This document shows positions 25,801 through 38,336 of a DNA stretch of 64,000 nt, in pieces (position 1 is the first letter of the stretch; each line of letters opens with the position of its first letter). The notes beneath the pieces were generated by a model. It searched no databases. It was not told the DNA's origin and saw only the letters and a list, made by a program, of their open reading frames with translations. Position numbers and translations under genes: made by a program. This DNA comes from Sarcocystis neurona. Lineage: Eukaryota; Apicomplexa; Conoidasida; Eucoccidiorida; Sarcocystidae. The stretch covers positions 3,526,168-3,590,167 of the forward strand of contig KL647294.1 in assembly GCA_000727475.1 (NCBI GenBank), given 5' to 3'.

Positions 25801-28800
25801 CATCTTCTTCGTCTTCTTCGGCTTCTCCTCTCTGCGCATCTGGGCCACAGCAACTTTCGTGGTTTTTTCCTCCTGTGCTATGGCTCTCCCACTTGACGGA
25901 GCTCTGGACTTCTGCGTTCGAAGCCGCATGCATCTCAGAACTGGCGGGTCACGACGAAGCAGCACTGCAGCTCTACGCGCTGCTGCAGCAGGCCTATGCT
26001 GCCCATCCGCTATACCGACGCATGCGCCAGCGCGCATCGGCTTCCGCGTCAGCCGCCCATACACACGCTGCTGCTGTCTCATCTTCTTCTTTCTCTTCTG
26101 GTTCATTCTCTTCCTCTTGTTTGAGCGCCGCTCCTCCAGCCCCGCGTGCCGCTGCTGATAGCTGTACGTCTCCGCTGCTGGGGTGGTTCACGGCTAAACC
26201 GACTGCGGCATTCACTGCTGCTGCTGCTGCTAATCCACAAGTACCTCTCGTTGGTGCTGCTGCCTCCCATTTACCAGTGCACACGTCTGCTGGTACCTTT
26301 GGTGCGGAGCGAAGTAGGGCAGACGGCGATGAAGGAGCAACAGCTGCTGCTGCTAGGGGGGACAAGCCTACTGCTGCAGCATGTACCAGGCGGTCTCGAA
26401 GTGCAGCAACAGCAACCGCGGCCGCGTACCCTCGCGCGGCTGCCCGGCAGAAAAGCAACGCTGCGGCCGCAGCAGCAACAGCAGCACCTTGTAGAAGAGA
26501 TGCAGCCACGGCAACACCAGAGGGACTAGCTACTGCCGTCGCTGGTCAAGGAGCTGCAGGTCAACTCTCAGAAGAAAGCGCGCTGGCCTTTTCTTTCACA
26601 AAATCGCCTACAGATTGCAGCGCTGGGGCTGTCGAGAGTAAGAAGCCAGTTGGTGGCGAGAAGGCGCCTAATGCTGCTGCAGTTGCAGCGCGCTGCACTA
26701 CGTCTTTCAGTCGAACGGACGCAGCTACTGCGGCCACCTGTGCCGGTCCTGCAGCCGTAACAACAGCACGAACTGCAGCAAGAGCCGCGACAACTGCAGC
26801 AAGAATCAGTTCCACTGCAGCGAGACTCCCTACTGCTGCAGCTTCTTCAGCACGAGAGAGAGGAGCAGCAGTGCTTGCGGCGGCAGACAGCAAGGCAACA
26901 ACGGGAAGGCGGGGCTCTGCCGCAGCTGCTCCGTTCCCTGCCGCTGTTGCTTCGACGGCATCAGCGAGCAGCAGCTGCAGCAGGAAGACACGCGTACGAC
27001 TCATTCTGCTGTCTGTGCCTCCCCACTGCGGCGCTGGAAGGCTAGTGGAACTCGTGTGCTGCGCGTGCAGGCTCACAGTTGTAAAAGAAATGAGGTTAAG
27101 GGAAGAAAGACGTATAGAAGGAATGTTTTTGTCCATGGGAACTGCTACAGAAAACGTGACTGCCTCTGCAGCCGCGCCTGCGTCCCAGCGCCAGCTGCGG
27201 CAGCAGAGCGAAGCAGCGCACCACCGCCAGCAGGACGAGCTGCAGCAACAGCACCGCTGGCGGCAGAAGCAGCAGCAGCAGTGCGATTCCCGGCAGAAGC
27301 AGCAGCAGCGGCTAGACACAGGGAAGCAGATACAGCAGAAGCAGAACGAGCAGAAGCAGAACGAGCACAAGCAGAGACAGAAAAAACGGCAGCAGCAGCA
27401 GCAGCTGAAACCACGCGTGCAGCGGCAGTTGATCGGCTGGGCTACAAGTGGCACACGGGACCAGCGCCAGCAGCAGCGGCTTTCATCGGTGCGAAGCAGC
27501 ATCACCATCGCAGCAGCAAAGTCAACAAAGCGAAGACCAACAGCGCAGTTGTCTCCCCTGCTGCGCTACACAGAGACAGCCCACGCCGGGGAAACGATCA
27601 GAGCGAGCGACAGGATGGGAGAAACAGTACGCCTGTGTGATTCAGAGAAGCGACTGGAGAAAACTGAAGAAGTGTCTTTTGTTACTTCTTCTTCCTGTTC
27701 TTCGCGGTCGTTTGCTTCTCCTTTTGTTTCTTCTTGTCATCCGTTTCGTGCGACCACTGCCACGGATGTTTCTTGTGCTAGTACGTCGTCTTCTTTCCAT
27801 CCTATGTTCCCCTCCTCGTCTGTACCATCTTCTTTACGTACATTTCCCCTTACTGCTGGCGGCTCCGCTTTGTCTTGTTCCTCCCCTTTACCTGCCCGTC
27901 CTGCAGCAGGAGCAGCAGAAAGCAGCACCACCGCTTCTGCGCTGCTCCCGCTGCCTGCAGTGAGTGTGTACGAGTGGTGGAAACTAAGCAAGACAGAACA
28001 GAAGCGGCTGCTGCAGCGCGGAGAGAAGAGAAATGGCGCGTGGGAAGCTCCCGTTATTTGTCTAGCAAGATGGAAAGAAAACGATACTGCAGCGTCAGCA
28101 AGGGAGGCACTGCACGCGTCGGTGAAGGAAGCACTGCGCACGTGCAGCAACAGCAGCAGCACCGGCAGCAACGCCAGCACGTTCAGGAGCAGGGGACAGC
28201 CGAGCAGTCAAAGCGGCAGCTGCAGCCCAGAGCCGCAGAGCAACATCGGCAGCAGAGGAGGCGGCCAGCAGCAGCAGGCTCGCAGCGGCAGTGGCTGCTG
28301 CAGGACCCAGCTCATCAAGAACAAGTGCACCGAACGCTCAACCTGCAACCGCCAGCGGATGAAAAGGAGGAGGCCCAGCAACAGTAGCAGCAACAGCAGC
28401 AGCGAAGAAGATGAAGGAGAAGAAGGTAGAAGAAGGAATTGGAGACGGAAAGCTGTGCATGTCATAGAACTGGTGCCACCTTCACGAGACGCGCTGATGC
28501 AACGGTGAGCCGCTGCTGCTGTAGTGGGCTCCCAGATTTCTTCCTCGGAGTTAATTTCCTCTGGCTTTTTAGCAGTTGTGCTCTTCCTAAACGTGTTTAC
28601 GTATGCATATGTATACATACGTACGTAGAATTATATAAGTATCTCCGACGAAGTATACAAATATATTCGTTGGTACATCGATGTGTATCGAGGTACTACT
28701 ATGTACATATATGTGTACTTAGATATATGTACTTCTATCTTAGTACGTATTTCCACATGTATGTCCACACGTATAGGTTTTGACACGTGTGTGTCTGAGT

Positions 28801-31800
28801 AGTATGGTGTGTGTGTGTGCGTGTGTGTTTCTGGATAAAGAAAAGCGCAGCGTAGCAAGGAGAAGTTCTCTTCTCATCAGTACCGAAGAATAGAGTAACT
28901 TCTCTTTGTATGCGGGCTGCAGAGTCCTTATACATTCGAACACGTCGTCTCGCTTGCATCAGCATTCTCCTTCGCGTGCGCCGTTTTGCCACATGCGTGT
29001 GGTTTGCCTGCTCGTCGCGGTGCATATATATATATATATATATGTGTGTGTAGACTGACGCGTAAGCTACCCTTCCTGCTGCTGTAGCTGCTTCCAAGGA
29101 AAACTCATAAATGGCGTGTCACCAGTACTCCAACGGCGCCGCTCCTTGGTTGTTGGCGAAACGCGGAGGCTCACATATATGTTAGATATGTGTATATATG
29201 TATATAGATATACATGCACATCTATAAATGTGTATATATTTGTATGTGTATGAATATACAAAGATCCACGTGTATATATATGTATATCTTAAATTCATAA
29301 TACGTATGTGTACACATATATGTGTACATATGTTTACCTATACGTAGCTTTGTAGATTTGTATACATACGGACGAAGATTTTCTACAGACTGGCTGCACC
29401 CAAGTGAATGATGACAGTCAAAAAGCGTGCAAATTCTACACAGACAGACACTGCCGAAGCGAAGAACTGCCTTTCCCACTGCAGAGAAGCTCGACTCCGC
29501 CTGCAGTGCCTCACAGCAACAATCATCTCTCCCTAGTAAGAAGTACTTCCTCGCAAAGTTTCGGCGCTGCACCAGCATTCTCGCAACGTGTATAGGTCTC
29601 TCTACATGTATCTCAAATGGGTGTAGATACACACGAACGCACAGCCACACGTCAAGGTCTATGCAGGGCATGTGCCTTCCACAGTTGAGCATGTCTTCTA
29701 CTTTTTTGTCAACTTGCGTACTTGTGTTTATACATATATATATGTGAATGATTATATGTATGTATATATATGTTGTATATATATGCATATATGTTGACAC
29801 GCAGTTCTTCTGCATGGAAGTGTGTATTTATAGTAATATATTTAGAGAGAGTTTGAGTGGACCGAACGTACGTGGATCTTCTTGCACGAGGACCCTTTAT
29901 TTCTAGTCTTCCCCCCTGCTCGTTCTGCCATATAAATCTGGATATTCGCATGTGCAAGTGCACGTACACGTATTATAGCTGTATGTGCATATGGCACAGT
30001 AGGCAGGCGGGGGTCTGCGTAGGCAGAGGTGAATGGAGTTGTTTGCCTTCTTGCGTCTGTCTTCTCCTTGCGCCGGTGTGCTCCTGCCAATGCAGGGCTC
30101 TTGCAGTAGCTCGGGCAGCGATATGCGCTCCTGTCGATCGGATGTGCGTAGAGCTGTTGTTTGCCGTTAGTGGCTTGTGCAGCAGCGACGGCTCGGAAGG
30201 AGGAGACGGAGGAGGGTCCTTTCCCTTTCCTCCGCTTGCTGCTATCCTGCACACACTGCATGTTATCACTCGAACGCATGAGCATTCCAAGCTGCTGCAC
30301 GCAGCGTATACCGAGGCCGCTGCACGCAGGCGGAAGGTGCTGCAGCACCGGGAAGAGACGAGCGGCAGTGAAAAGAAGGGGAGGGAGACTGCAAAGCGTT
30401 TCTCAAGTTCGTCGCCGGAGAGACGATCCGAAACGCTCTCAGCGCTGCTGGTGCCTGCCGCACGGCAACCACAGATCAAGCAGCAGCAAAAGCAGCAAGA
30501 GGATCAACAGCCCACGCGCGAACGGCAGCTGAAACGGAAGCAGAAGTCCGAGAAGCACCAGCAGCAACGAAAGCAGCTGCGTAACGGACAGGTTGTGGAA
30601 GAAGTGCAGCAACAGCAGCAGGCACACGAGGAGAAGCGAGAGCAGCGACAGCAGCACCAGCAGCTGCAGCAACAGCACCAGCAACAGCAAGCGAAGAATC
30701 AAGAGGAGGTTGAACAGTCTCAACTGAAGAAGCACGAGCCTGGCGAACAAGGCCAGGAAAGGAAGCATCTCAACAGCAGCTTCTGGGTGGTGTGTAATGA
30801 CTCTGCTGACAGCGACGGCTTATATGAACGGGATCCTCTATACTGTGTGTCTCTTTCTCCGCAACGTAAGAAGAGCGCATCACTACGACGTGCCCAGCTG
30901 ATTGAATTCCTACGGCATTTTGTGCTGCCTCCGTTGGAGCGCCCCTTGTCTGTACACTTTTCTTTGGCAGAGGTCCCTCTCTTTGCTGTCTGGCGGCTAC
31001 AGCAGCAGGAGACTGCTGACACCGCGTCGTTGCTGCGGCTGTTCGGCAGCAGGAATGCTGCTGCGGCGGATTCTCTAGGAGCGTGCTTGCATGCATTTGA
31101 TTTGCTGCATGAAAAATTTGTCTGCTGCCGCCTCTCCGGGACGCGATTCGGCGCGCGCACGGCAGCCAACGAGACTCTTGCCACTGTTGCTGCCCGGCAC
31201 GGATTTGTGGATTTGCTGCTCGCTGCTTTTTCGGCTGCCAGCTGCGTCGTAAAGATAGAGCATGCATGCAGCGCCTGTCTGTGGTTGGATAGGAGAGACA
31301 CAAACATTGATGCACAGCAGTCTGCTGGTGCACCGGTTTCTAGGTACTGCGGCTCTCCTGCACCTCAGGGCTTTTTAAACTTGGGGGAAACTGCTGGGAA
31401 GGGCAGAACAGCTAAAACTCGACGTTGTGCTGGTGATGGTGCTGCTGCACCTGCTGATGACTGGGCTGGTACTGACGCATCTGCGGGGTGTACGAATCGT
31501 TTCTTGCCTATAAAAATGGGAGCGCAGCTCCCAGAGAGTGCTGCTGAAATTGTAGGAGAGTTTACACTAGCTGCTGTAGCACTGTTGCAGCACGGGACGG
31601 GGAAGCCATACGTGAGTCCGTCTCTTGCTTTCTCTATTGAGGCTGCGCAGCAGCAGAGAGAGATTGAAGAGATGGCGCACCAACTGCGCCAGCACACTCG
31701 AAAAAGACTTGAAAGGGCAACAGAAGCATGCGTGAAGGTAGTGGAAGTAAAACGGACCCTTGAACACGTAGGCGCTGCATTCGAAGCAGAGCTGGTAGCA

Positions 31801-32892
31801 GTTGCAGAGAAAAAAAGGAGAACAAACTCATTTTGCCACTGGTTGGACGAGACAGACACAGAGACGGCGGCCGGCGGCAGGAGAGACGAAGAGGTAGCCG
31901 AAGCAGCCGGAGACAGCAGAAGGGTCGAGACGGTCAAAACTCTTTCATGGGGCAGCAATAGTGAGGTGGACCGGACAGCTGAAAGGGAGCAGTGTCGCCG
32001 TGTATGCGTAGTGACGCCGAATTCTAAAAGCAGCGCGCCACGGACTTCTCACGCGTGCGATACACGGCCCAAGCTCGACACTCAAAATGGCGCGACAGGA
32101 CAAGCAGTGCGCGATCCCCCAAGCGGTGAAGTGCTAAGAACGAGTGAAGAAGGCATAAGTAAGGCAGCAGACAGGAGTATGTTGCATGCAGTCAACAGGA
32201 GTGTTGCCCCGGACCAAAGCAAAGATGCTCCATCTTGTGCATCGCAGGAATTGCTCGCCTCTTTTGCAGCACAGGAAGGCGAAATAATGCCACCTGCACT
32301 GCAGCGGTACACTGTGACGCCGGAGTGCGAAGCGCAGAACTGCAGCTTGCAGTCTGCGCGGCGCGCGACTGACGCCGCGCAGACTGGAAGTGAAGACCAA
32401 TTCAGTGAATTGCCGCAGCCGTTACAAGAGAGGGACACGGTCTTTGATGTGAAGCAGAACAACAGACTGTGTGATGGGTCGCAGCAGCATAATCCTGGAA
32501 GCCACCACGAAAGCGGGACTAAGCCGACGCGGGCACTGAAGCAGGGGGACGCGGATGGCTACGAGATCAACACTACGTTCAGCGAAGCAAGGGAGGCCAC
32601 CGAGACGTGGAAGGATGAATTTAACACATATGACGTCAGAGGTGTAAATTGGCTAGGTTTGTTGTCTCCGGGTACAATGATGGCGCATGAAACCCAGCTC
32701 CAAAAGGTCTTCTTTGACAAGCTGCAGTACGCGGGGAAGTTAATAGCCAAGCACAAACGTACTACGAGGGGAGGAAGAAGAGCAAGGAAAACGGTAGTTA
32801 CGGTGGACAGTATTAGCAAACTCCCGAAGTTGCTAGGGATTCTCCAGGATATACAACCTGACTATTTCGAAGCCGTTAGACAGTGTAACTAG
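16854..32892 (+). CDS. giant low-complexity protein with PIP-box-like motif and AT-hook (3 exons, about 4,382 aa)
   Basis: Three exons, 16854-22131, 23431-28504 and 30096-32892, join with matching phases (1, then 2) at good splice sites: GCAG|GTCACT to TTCGCAG|GG, and AACG|GTGAGC to AATGCAG|G. The total of 13,149 nt is divisible by three and ends at a TAG. Near the N-terminus (residues 14-21) is QTHLSQFF, a perfect match to the PCNA-binding PIP consensus. Exon 1 then runs through long Ala-rich and Ser-rich tracts. Residues 992-999 read KKRRGRPP, an AT-hook. A highly charged Gln/Glu/Lys/Arg helical region follows, about residues 1006-1210. Non-repetitive islands lie near residues 2567-2625 (rich in Trp, Leu, Tyr), 3270-3310 (VYEWWKLSKTEQKRLL), 3450-3530, 3678-3830 and the C-terminal 90 residues (basic, GGRRARK). 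No enzyme domain was recognised. A nuclear, DNA-associated role is inferred from the two motifs only. The start is the first ATG of the open frame; an upstream exon is possible. Confidence 0.72.
17200..21990 (+). repeat. CAG-repeat-rich coding DNA, exon 1 of the giant gene
   Basis: Imperfect CAG/GCA/AGC triplet repeats fill most of the exon. The register relative to the gene's frame changes along it without breaking the frame: mainly GCA (Ala) at 17.2-19.3 kb, AGC (Ser) at 19.48-19.76 kb, CAG (Gln) at 19.89-20.4 kb, then GCA again to about 22 kb. All six frames stay open for long distances here because CAG and CTG repeats lack stops, so antisense open frames of up to 338 codons are by-products. 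Confidence 0.85.
22670..23170. repeat. degenerate minisatellite in giant-gene intron 1
   Basis: Five spaced copies of a GATGGTCGTCTA-like core, each followed by TATAC-rich DNA and most preceded by a GCCTTCTTGTGTATATA-like block. They start near 22,701, 22,835, 22,884, 23,012 and 23,141. The array lies wholly inside the intron 22132-23430. Confidence 0.75.
23500..28390 (+). repeat. CAG-repeat-rich coding DNA, exon 2 of the giant gene
   Basis: The second exon repeats the pattern of the first: Gln-rich at 23.5-23.9 and 24.6-24.9 kb, Ala-rich at 26.2-26.9 kb, Gln-rich at 27.2-27.4 kb and Ser-rich at 28.1-28.4 kb. Unlike exon 1 it has long unrepetitive islands, for example 25.85-26.03 and 27.95-28.10 kb, where codon use is ordinary. 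Those islands are the best places to look for homologues. Confidence 0.8.
28505..30095. other. intron 2 of the giant gene
   Basis: A 1.6-kb intron bounded by GTGAGC and AATGCAG. It is filled with TATAC-type microsatellites, including pure TA runs near 29,023-29,043 and 29,735-29,790. No separate gene was seen in it. Confidence 0.6.
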
Positions 32893-35712
32893 ACTCCTGG
32901 ATTTTGACCAGCTAGGCACAGATTACCTGTATCCTGCAAGCTGCTTACATGGATAAGACTGATCCGGTAGAATGCTAGTGCCTGCACGCGGGATAAACTT
33001 CTGTATGTTGGAGTTGTTTTAGTGGCGCAAAGAAACATGGGCATCGCTGAGAGCGACTGCAGTCTGATTCCACTGCCGGCCTTCTTCAGGTGCGTGAGTT
33101 TAAACTGGATTTCGCTAGGTATTACAAAAGAGGACAGGAATCCTGGATGGCGTACGCGAGGAGCAACTAAAGAAGGCAAATGGTGCTCAATCTAGAGTAT
33201 GTGGCATTACAGCAGGGCGCTGCAGAAACACTTTATGTGACTGGTGTTTAGAAGTGCAGGCATACGTATGACTGCAGGAAAGAGCTCAAAGGTACTTTAC
33301 GATTGCTGAAAGTCACTGGGGAGCCTACGAACGACGTGCTGTTCTTTTTCACCTTGTGGCTGGTGATTTAACGCCTCCATGAGGTGCTCACGTGAACTTG
33401 AAACGCTGTGTCGAATACAGCTTCGTGCTACAGCGCCTATACGAACGTCTGCAGGGTTAAAGTGAGCTAGAGTTACCGAAGCATACATGGAGACGACGCC
33501 ACCAGTTGGAGGCGTTGATTTAACCTGGTACACCTTTGGCTCATATGAGCTCAACTGGAGGCTCGCTGTAATGGCAGGTGCTGCTGAAATAGAATACGTG
33601 ACCGGGGTTGCGGACTTCCAGAGCCTTCAGACTACAGCTGCGCCGTGAATATCGTTTCACGTTAAGAAGTATCCACATGTCTACCACACGTAGACGAAGG
33701 AGGCTCAAAACAGCAGTGGGCTTTTTTTGCAAGTCCGGCATTTCTTTGCGGCTGTTTTCCCATCCACGGCAGACTTTAGTACGCAGTCATCATTCATCGA
33801 AGCAAGAACCGCACATCCATTTCATTGCCCCTTTGCATGGTACTTAGGTTGCTCAGGCCGCGCTGCACGTTTGCGCCTCATAATAACGTCGTATTTTCTC
33901 TTATGTGAGACTTCATGGAGAGTTTGCTGCATAACCCCCTTTCTGACTAACTACTTTGCCTACTTCCAAGATCACATCACATGGGCTGAAAGCATACTAT
34001 AGACTGTAACGACCTGCGCTACTGCAGGACGACGAATAACTACACGCTCTGGAAAAAATAAATTGCGTTACCTGCAAAGAATTATATTGTGGAGTATGTT
34101 GGCTGATGAATGCGCGGCTATGCGTTTGCATGCGCCATTCTCGTGCAAATAATGAGCGTATAGCCTACACCTATTGCAGCACGTACACAGTAATACATTT
34201 AATCACACAACTATACACACTTGTACTGGCACAGTGCGCAGTGGATGTATGATGGAAATTGCCTCTGACCAACCCAGCCACCCGGTCCTGCATCCGCCAG
34301 GGTCTTCTTCATACTTTTCGCTCCGAGGCTACTGAGCTTCTAATGCATTGTCCTCACGCTTTTTTAACCACTGCTTTTTGTCATCCCTACCGAAATTAGC
34401 GGAGTCGATTATTTGTGCTTCTCACGAATGTACAAATGGCGTTGATAATCTTAGTTCGCGCTTCCACGCCACAATATTGTAGGCGCAGCAAAGCGGCAAA
34501 ACAAACGAGTTTATCGCAACATACTTTCAGAACAGCGCCGTTTCCGTATCCGGGACGTCGCCTTCCGAATCGACGTACACGATGAATTGTAGGTTCTTGT
34601 TCTCCTAAAATACCCTTCACTTGCGGATTCAGTCGGGCGAGCACTGCATGGCCCCCTACTTAAGAATCTCGTGTATGTTTAACCTCTGATAAAAATTAAT
34701 GTAAGAGTGGCGAGCCCTAGCTGTTGCTTTCATCGTCTGAATCGAGCAGATTTATTTTTCGGAAAGAGAGGGTGCCTCTGTGGAAAACGTTGGCGCTGCA
34801 GTTCTCTTGTCACTCAGAGTCCGTGCCTGCGTCATGTTTTTGAGTGGTGTAAGCACCACCGTGTCAAAGGCCGCGCCGAAAGGACGTCACGTCCTTCATT
34901 GTAAGTATGGACGCACTCTGGTTCAATAACATGGAGAATACTGGACGCAGACATACATAAAACATGACTTGTTGGCCAGTTCTCGACACGCGGCAGGCTT
35001 GACGCGTGCGCTGTTCAAAAAAGTGTTCTGCCACGCCAGTCCGTGCGGCGCTACACGTCAACGTGATTGAGTGTGACAGCAGTGGGCGCAGAGTACTGTC
35101 TACTGCGTATGAGGAATGTGAGCGTCCATGTCAGTATGTGACATGACTTACTTAAGCTAAATCGCATGGTCTATCTACGAGCCGTCAAACTCACACAATT
35201 TTCCTGTACCGGAGTTCGTCTTAGTATCGCCGTCGTGTGTCGCAGCAAAATTCACGCTGTCGAGCCCTACATTGGGAAATTTCTCACTTTCAGGAAGTCG
35301 TTTTTTTCCTTAGCCCTGGCCCTTGCCTGCGCGCCCAAAATCAGAGCCTAACATCAAGAATCCAAGTCTTGTGCTTTATTACAAGTACGTTCAAGTAGCG
35401 AATCCACGTCAGAAGCCGCTCCTACCAAAAAAATTTCTGCGTACTTCGCCGAGATCAGCATTATACTGAACTGGAAATTTGCAGTTCAGTGACACCGCGG
35501 ACTGGTGAATCACTGCGCTCTGCTGTTGCGTTACCCTCTGTAACCAGTTGTCAGTGGATGTACCTGTGTACGGATTCTCTTAAAAATGCCGCTTCGTACG
35601 TTTAGCGACACCTGGTCGTATCAGTTCAGTTCATCGCAGAGTTGAAGTCCCCACACCAGGCACACGCAACATCGCCTCTCTTTACTGTTGCAGCCTGTGT
35701 TTCGTGTAGAAA
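32893..35712. other. repeat-poor spacer
   Basis: About 2.8 kb between two plus-strand genes. It has almost no simple repeats and only short open frames in all six readings, none with recognisable motifs. It should contain the 3' flank of the giant gene and the promoter of the TOP6B-like gene, but no specific element could be recognised. Confidence 0.5.
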
Positions 35713-38336
35713 ATGACCGAGGGGACGCCTACCAGGAGCGGCGAGTTTTTCAAGAAGCGTACGTTGGCTACTAGAGTCACAAATACCTGCGCTGTGGGCT
35801 TTGAGTCGGGAAATTGCAGACTTGTCCTTGTGCGGATTTACCGACTCCGGTGGCGTGTTCATGAGTGCTAAGGAGCTACTGGACAATGCCATAGACGCGT
35901 GTGTCCAGTGCCCCAATGACAAGTCTTCAGTAACAACGCCAGCGATTGAGCTCACCGTGCGCGAGGAACACGATGGCGTAACGGAAATTTGCTGTAGTGA
36001 TCAGGTCAGCAAGCGATAGTAAAATGTAACTTTTCAAGAAATCGGCGTTCTTCTCACACATTAATGCAATCTGATAATATGGTTCACATCAGGGCGTGGG
36101 GTTCTCTTCTGACTCTGTCGAGGCCCTCGGAATACTCTTTGCGACATCTAAGTCTGACGACCCACACACCGGAGGTGTCTTCGGCATTGGCTTGAAAATG
36201 GTGCATATTTCTCGGAACCAGCTGGCGAAGACGCCAGAAATGGTAAAAAGTGTTCATTTCAGGTCATGCTGTATTGTGAAGAAACAACGAAAACTGGACT
36301 CCGGTTCAGAATAAGGTGCAGGAACGCAGACAAAGCACAGTCGCTATTGAGTTCAAATTCTGACAATTGTGGCAGAATTTCACAAACCGAAATCTGGTCC
36401 TTCACTGTGAGATTCTCGACTCCCAGTAGTGCGCCTACTATTGAAGATTTTCGAGGTAATCCGCTTGCGAACGCCGACTACGAATGGATTGCTTGTATTG
36501 GCCTGTGGTCTCCTGACCGTGCAGTTATCCCAAATACGAACAGAGAGTCGTGGGCAACTGAGGTCACGGCCAAGGCAAGCGTGAATTTGCTGTGATTATC
36601 ACAGTGGCCCACCATATCGATATAGAATTGCCAGGTTAAAGGACACTGTGGTCTCGAAGTTCAAACATCTATACGTTGCCTAGTTGCAGCGAGCAGTTTT
36701 TTGCGGCCGCAGGTGAAAGCCAGATACCTTTGTATGAGGTATTCAAATCAAGACCTGTCGACATCAGATTTCATTTTCGCTGAAAATGACGGGCGCGTCG
36801 CCATTCTATTGCTCCGCGGCTCTGCTTTCCACGGAAACTCTTCTTTACCGCTGTGCCAGGGTCGTGAAAGATGCGTGCAGAGAAGTCGTGGCAATGGCAG
36901 AAAAATCCATTGAGAATCCGGAGTTTCACGTCGAAATTGCCAGCGTGGCGCTAACATCTAGAAAAGACTCTCCAATACCACTATCACATGCAAAAATCCG
37001 GCTCTTTAGAGCTTTTAACTGCACGGCGTTACTTCCGGAAGGCTCTCCATTGTGCGGCATCCAAAAGGCACTCCGGTAAGTTTGAGCACCGTCGGCGAAA
37101 AAATCCCTCGGCAGAACTGGTCTGGAATGTGAAATGCATTACACCAGGAGATTCATCGAAACAAGCGGCCACGGGTACGGTATCGAGCGTAGAGCCCGTC
37201 TTTCCAGGAAAGGAAAAAGGAGAGGCAATGTTTCAAATGAAATCGAAGTTACCGAGTCTGGTCTCCCTTTAAGTTTCTTCGGAATATTGCAAGAAGTGAG
37301 CTAGTACCCAAAGACGCTGCAACGAATGTCACGAAAAGCACATTTAGGCGACGAGTTGTCAAGTGGTGGAGAACGTTAACGTAAATGCTTGGGACGAAAT
37401 TATTGTGGTAAGGTGTCTTTGGGACTTTTTTCACTCTAATCCGGCCCCAAACGCGAACAGATTGTTCACATGCGAAGTAACAAATCGTACTACGGAGACC
37501 TCGGCAAAACGTTCATCCGAGTAAGAATTCAACTACTTGAAATTCCGTGCGTATACGGCGACAGCCACCGGATATTCCAATAAACAGGAATTCCCTAAGC
37601 TGAATTCCACCCTGAGGCAGCTGTTACCTGCCGTTTTCAATGCGATGAAATCTGCTGCCCCCAACGCGTTCCTTTCAGTACAAGAGACCGAAGTACGACG
37701 AGTGCTTGTTGGGTGTCAAGAGAGTGACAAAAATTCATATTGCTAAATAACTCCCCCTCCACGCTTTACAGATCAAAGAAGCAAAAGATATCTTCGTACC
37801 CCAGCTGGTGCAGTCTGTATCCAATATTATTCGGCGGTCGTCCAACGATGAGTTTCGCAAGGCGGCCTTCTTCTTGCTGGACATTCCCGAGGAGGACGAA
37901 TGCAAGCCGGTGCAACAGCTTACAGGTTGTGGTCGGAATAGGCAGCACCTTCCTTCTACCTTTCCAGTTGAGTTTGTTTAACTTAACTCAGGCAGTCGCA
38001 CGGCGACAGAAGAGCCAGTCACGGATATTTTTCCCGACAAACACACGAAGACAAACGCCCTCAGCGAAAAACTGGAAAAGAGGTTGCAGCACCTTATAGT
38101 GTATGTGCGCTGTGCTTTTTCATATTCCCGCGTCCGTCACAACGTTTGCTGGCAGGGGAAAACTGGAAGAATGCTGCAAGAAACCTTGTCAAGAGCTCTC
38201 TTCTTCCCTGAAGAAGGAGCGATGCCAAGAAGCCTTATCTCCTGCGCATCGCTTGAGCGGCAGCGAAAATTCGGAATGTACCGAAGGCGAAGACGAATTT
38301 CCGTGCAAACGTGCACGTCACAAGGGTGTATTCTAA
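35713..38336 (+). CDS. TOP6B: DNA topoisomerase VI subunit B-like GHKL ATPase (12 exons)
   Basis: Predicted ATPase and transducer subunit that pairs with a Spo11/Top6A-type DNA-cutting subunit; in eukaryotes such proteins act in endoreduplication or meiotic break formation. Proposed exons: 35713-35758, 35820-36004, 36093-36200, 36263-36562, 36768-37075, 37115-37295, 37372-37407, 37461-37520, 37588-37677, 37772-37925, 37992-38100 and 38156-38336. All phases agree and total 1,758 nt (585 aa). The N-terminal EFFKK and CGF pattern is followed by the GHKL N-box ELLDNAIDA, the G1 box DQGVG and the G2 box GVFGIGLKM, in the family's order. Later parts resemble the transducer: a VHMRS...GKTFI stretch in exon 8 and helical residues in exons 9 and 10. 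The C-terminal exon is Cys/Glu/Lys-rich. Introns are short (38 to 205 nt, several near 60-90). Homopolymer runs are absent. The start is the ATG opening exon 1. Exons 5 and 6 are the least certain borders. Family assignment is firm; a meiotic role is inferred. Confidence 0.82.

Noticed and set aside
36201..36262. A 20-nt mini-intron (GTAAAAAGTG...TTCAG) in the TOP6B-like gene
   Set aside because: Using the donor after GGCTTGAAAATG gives a 62-nt intron and continues GIGLKM directly into VMLYCEE, which fits the family better.
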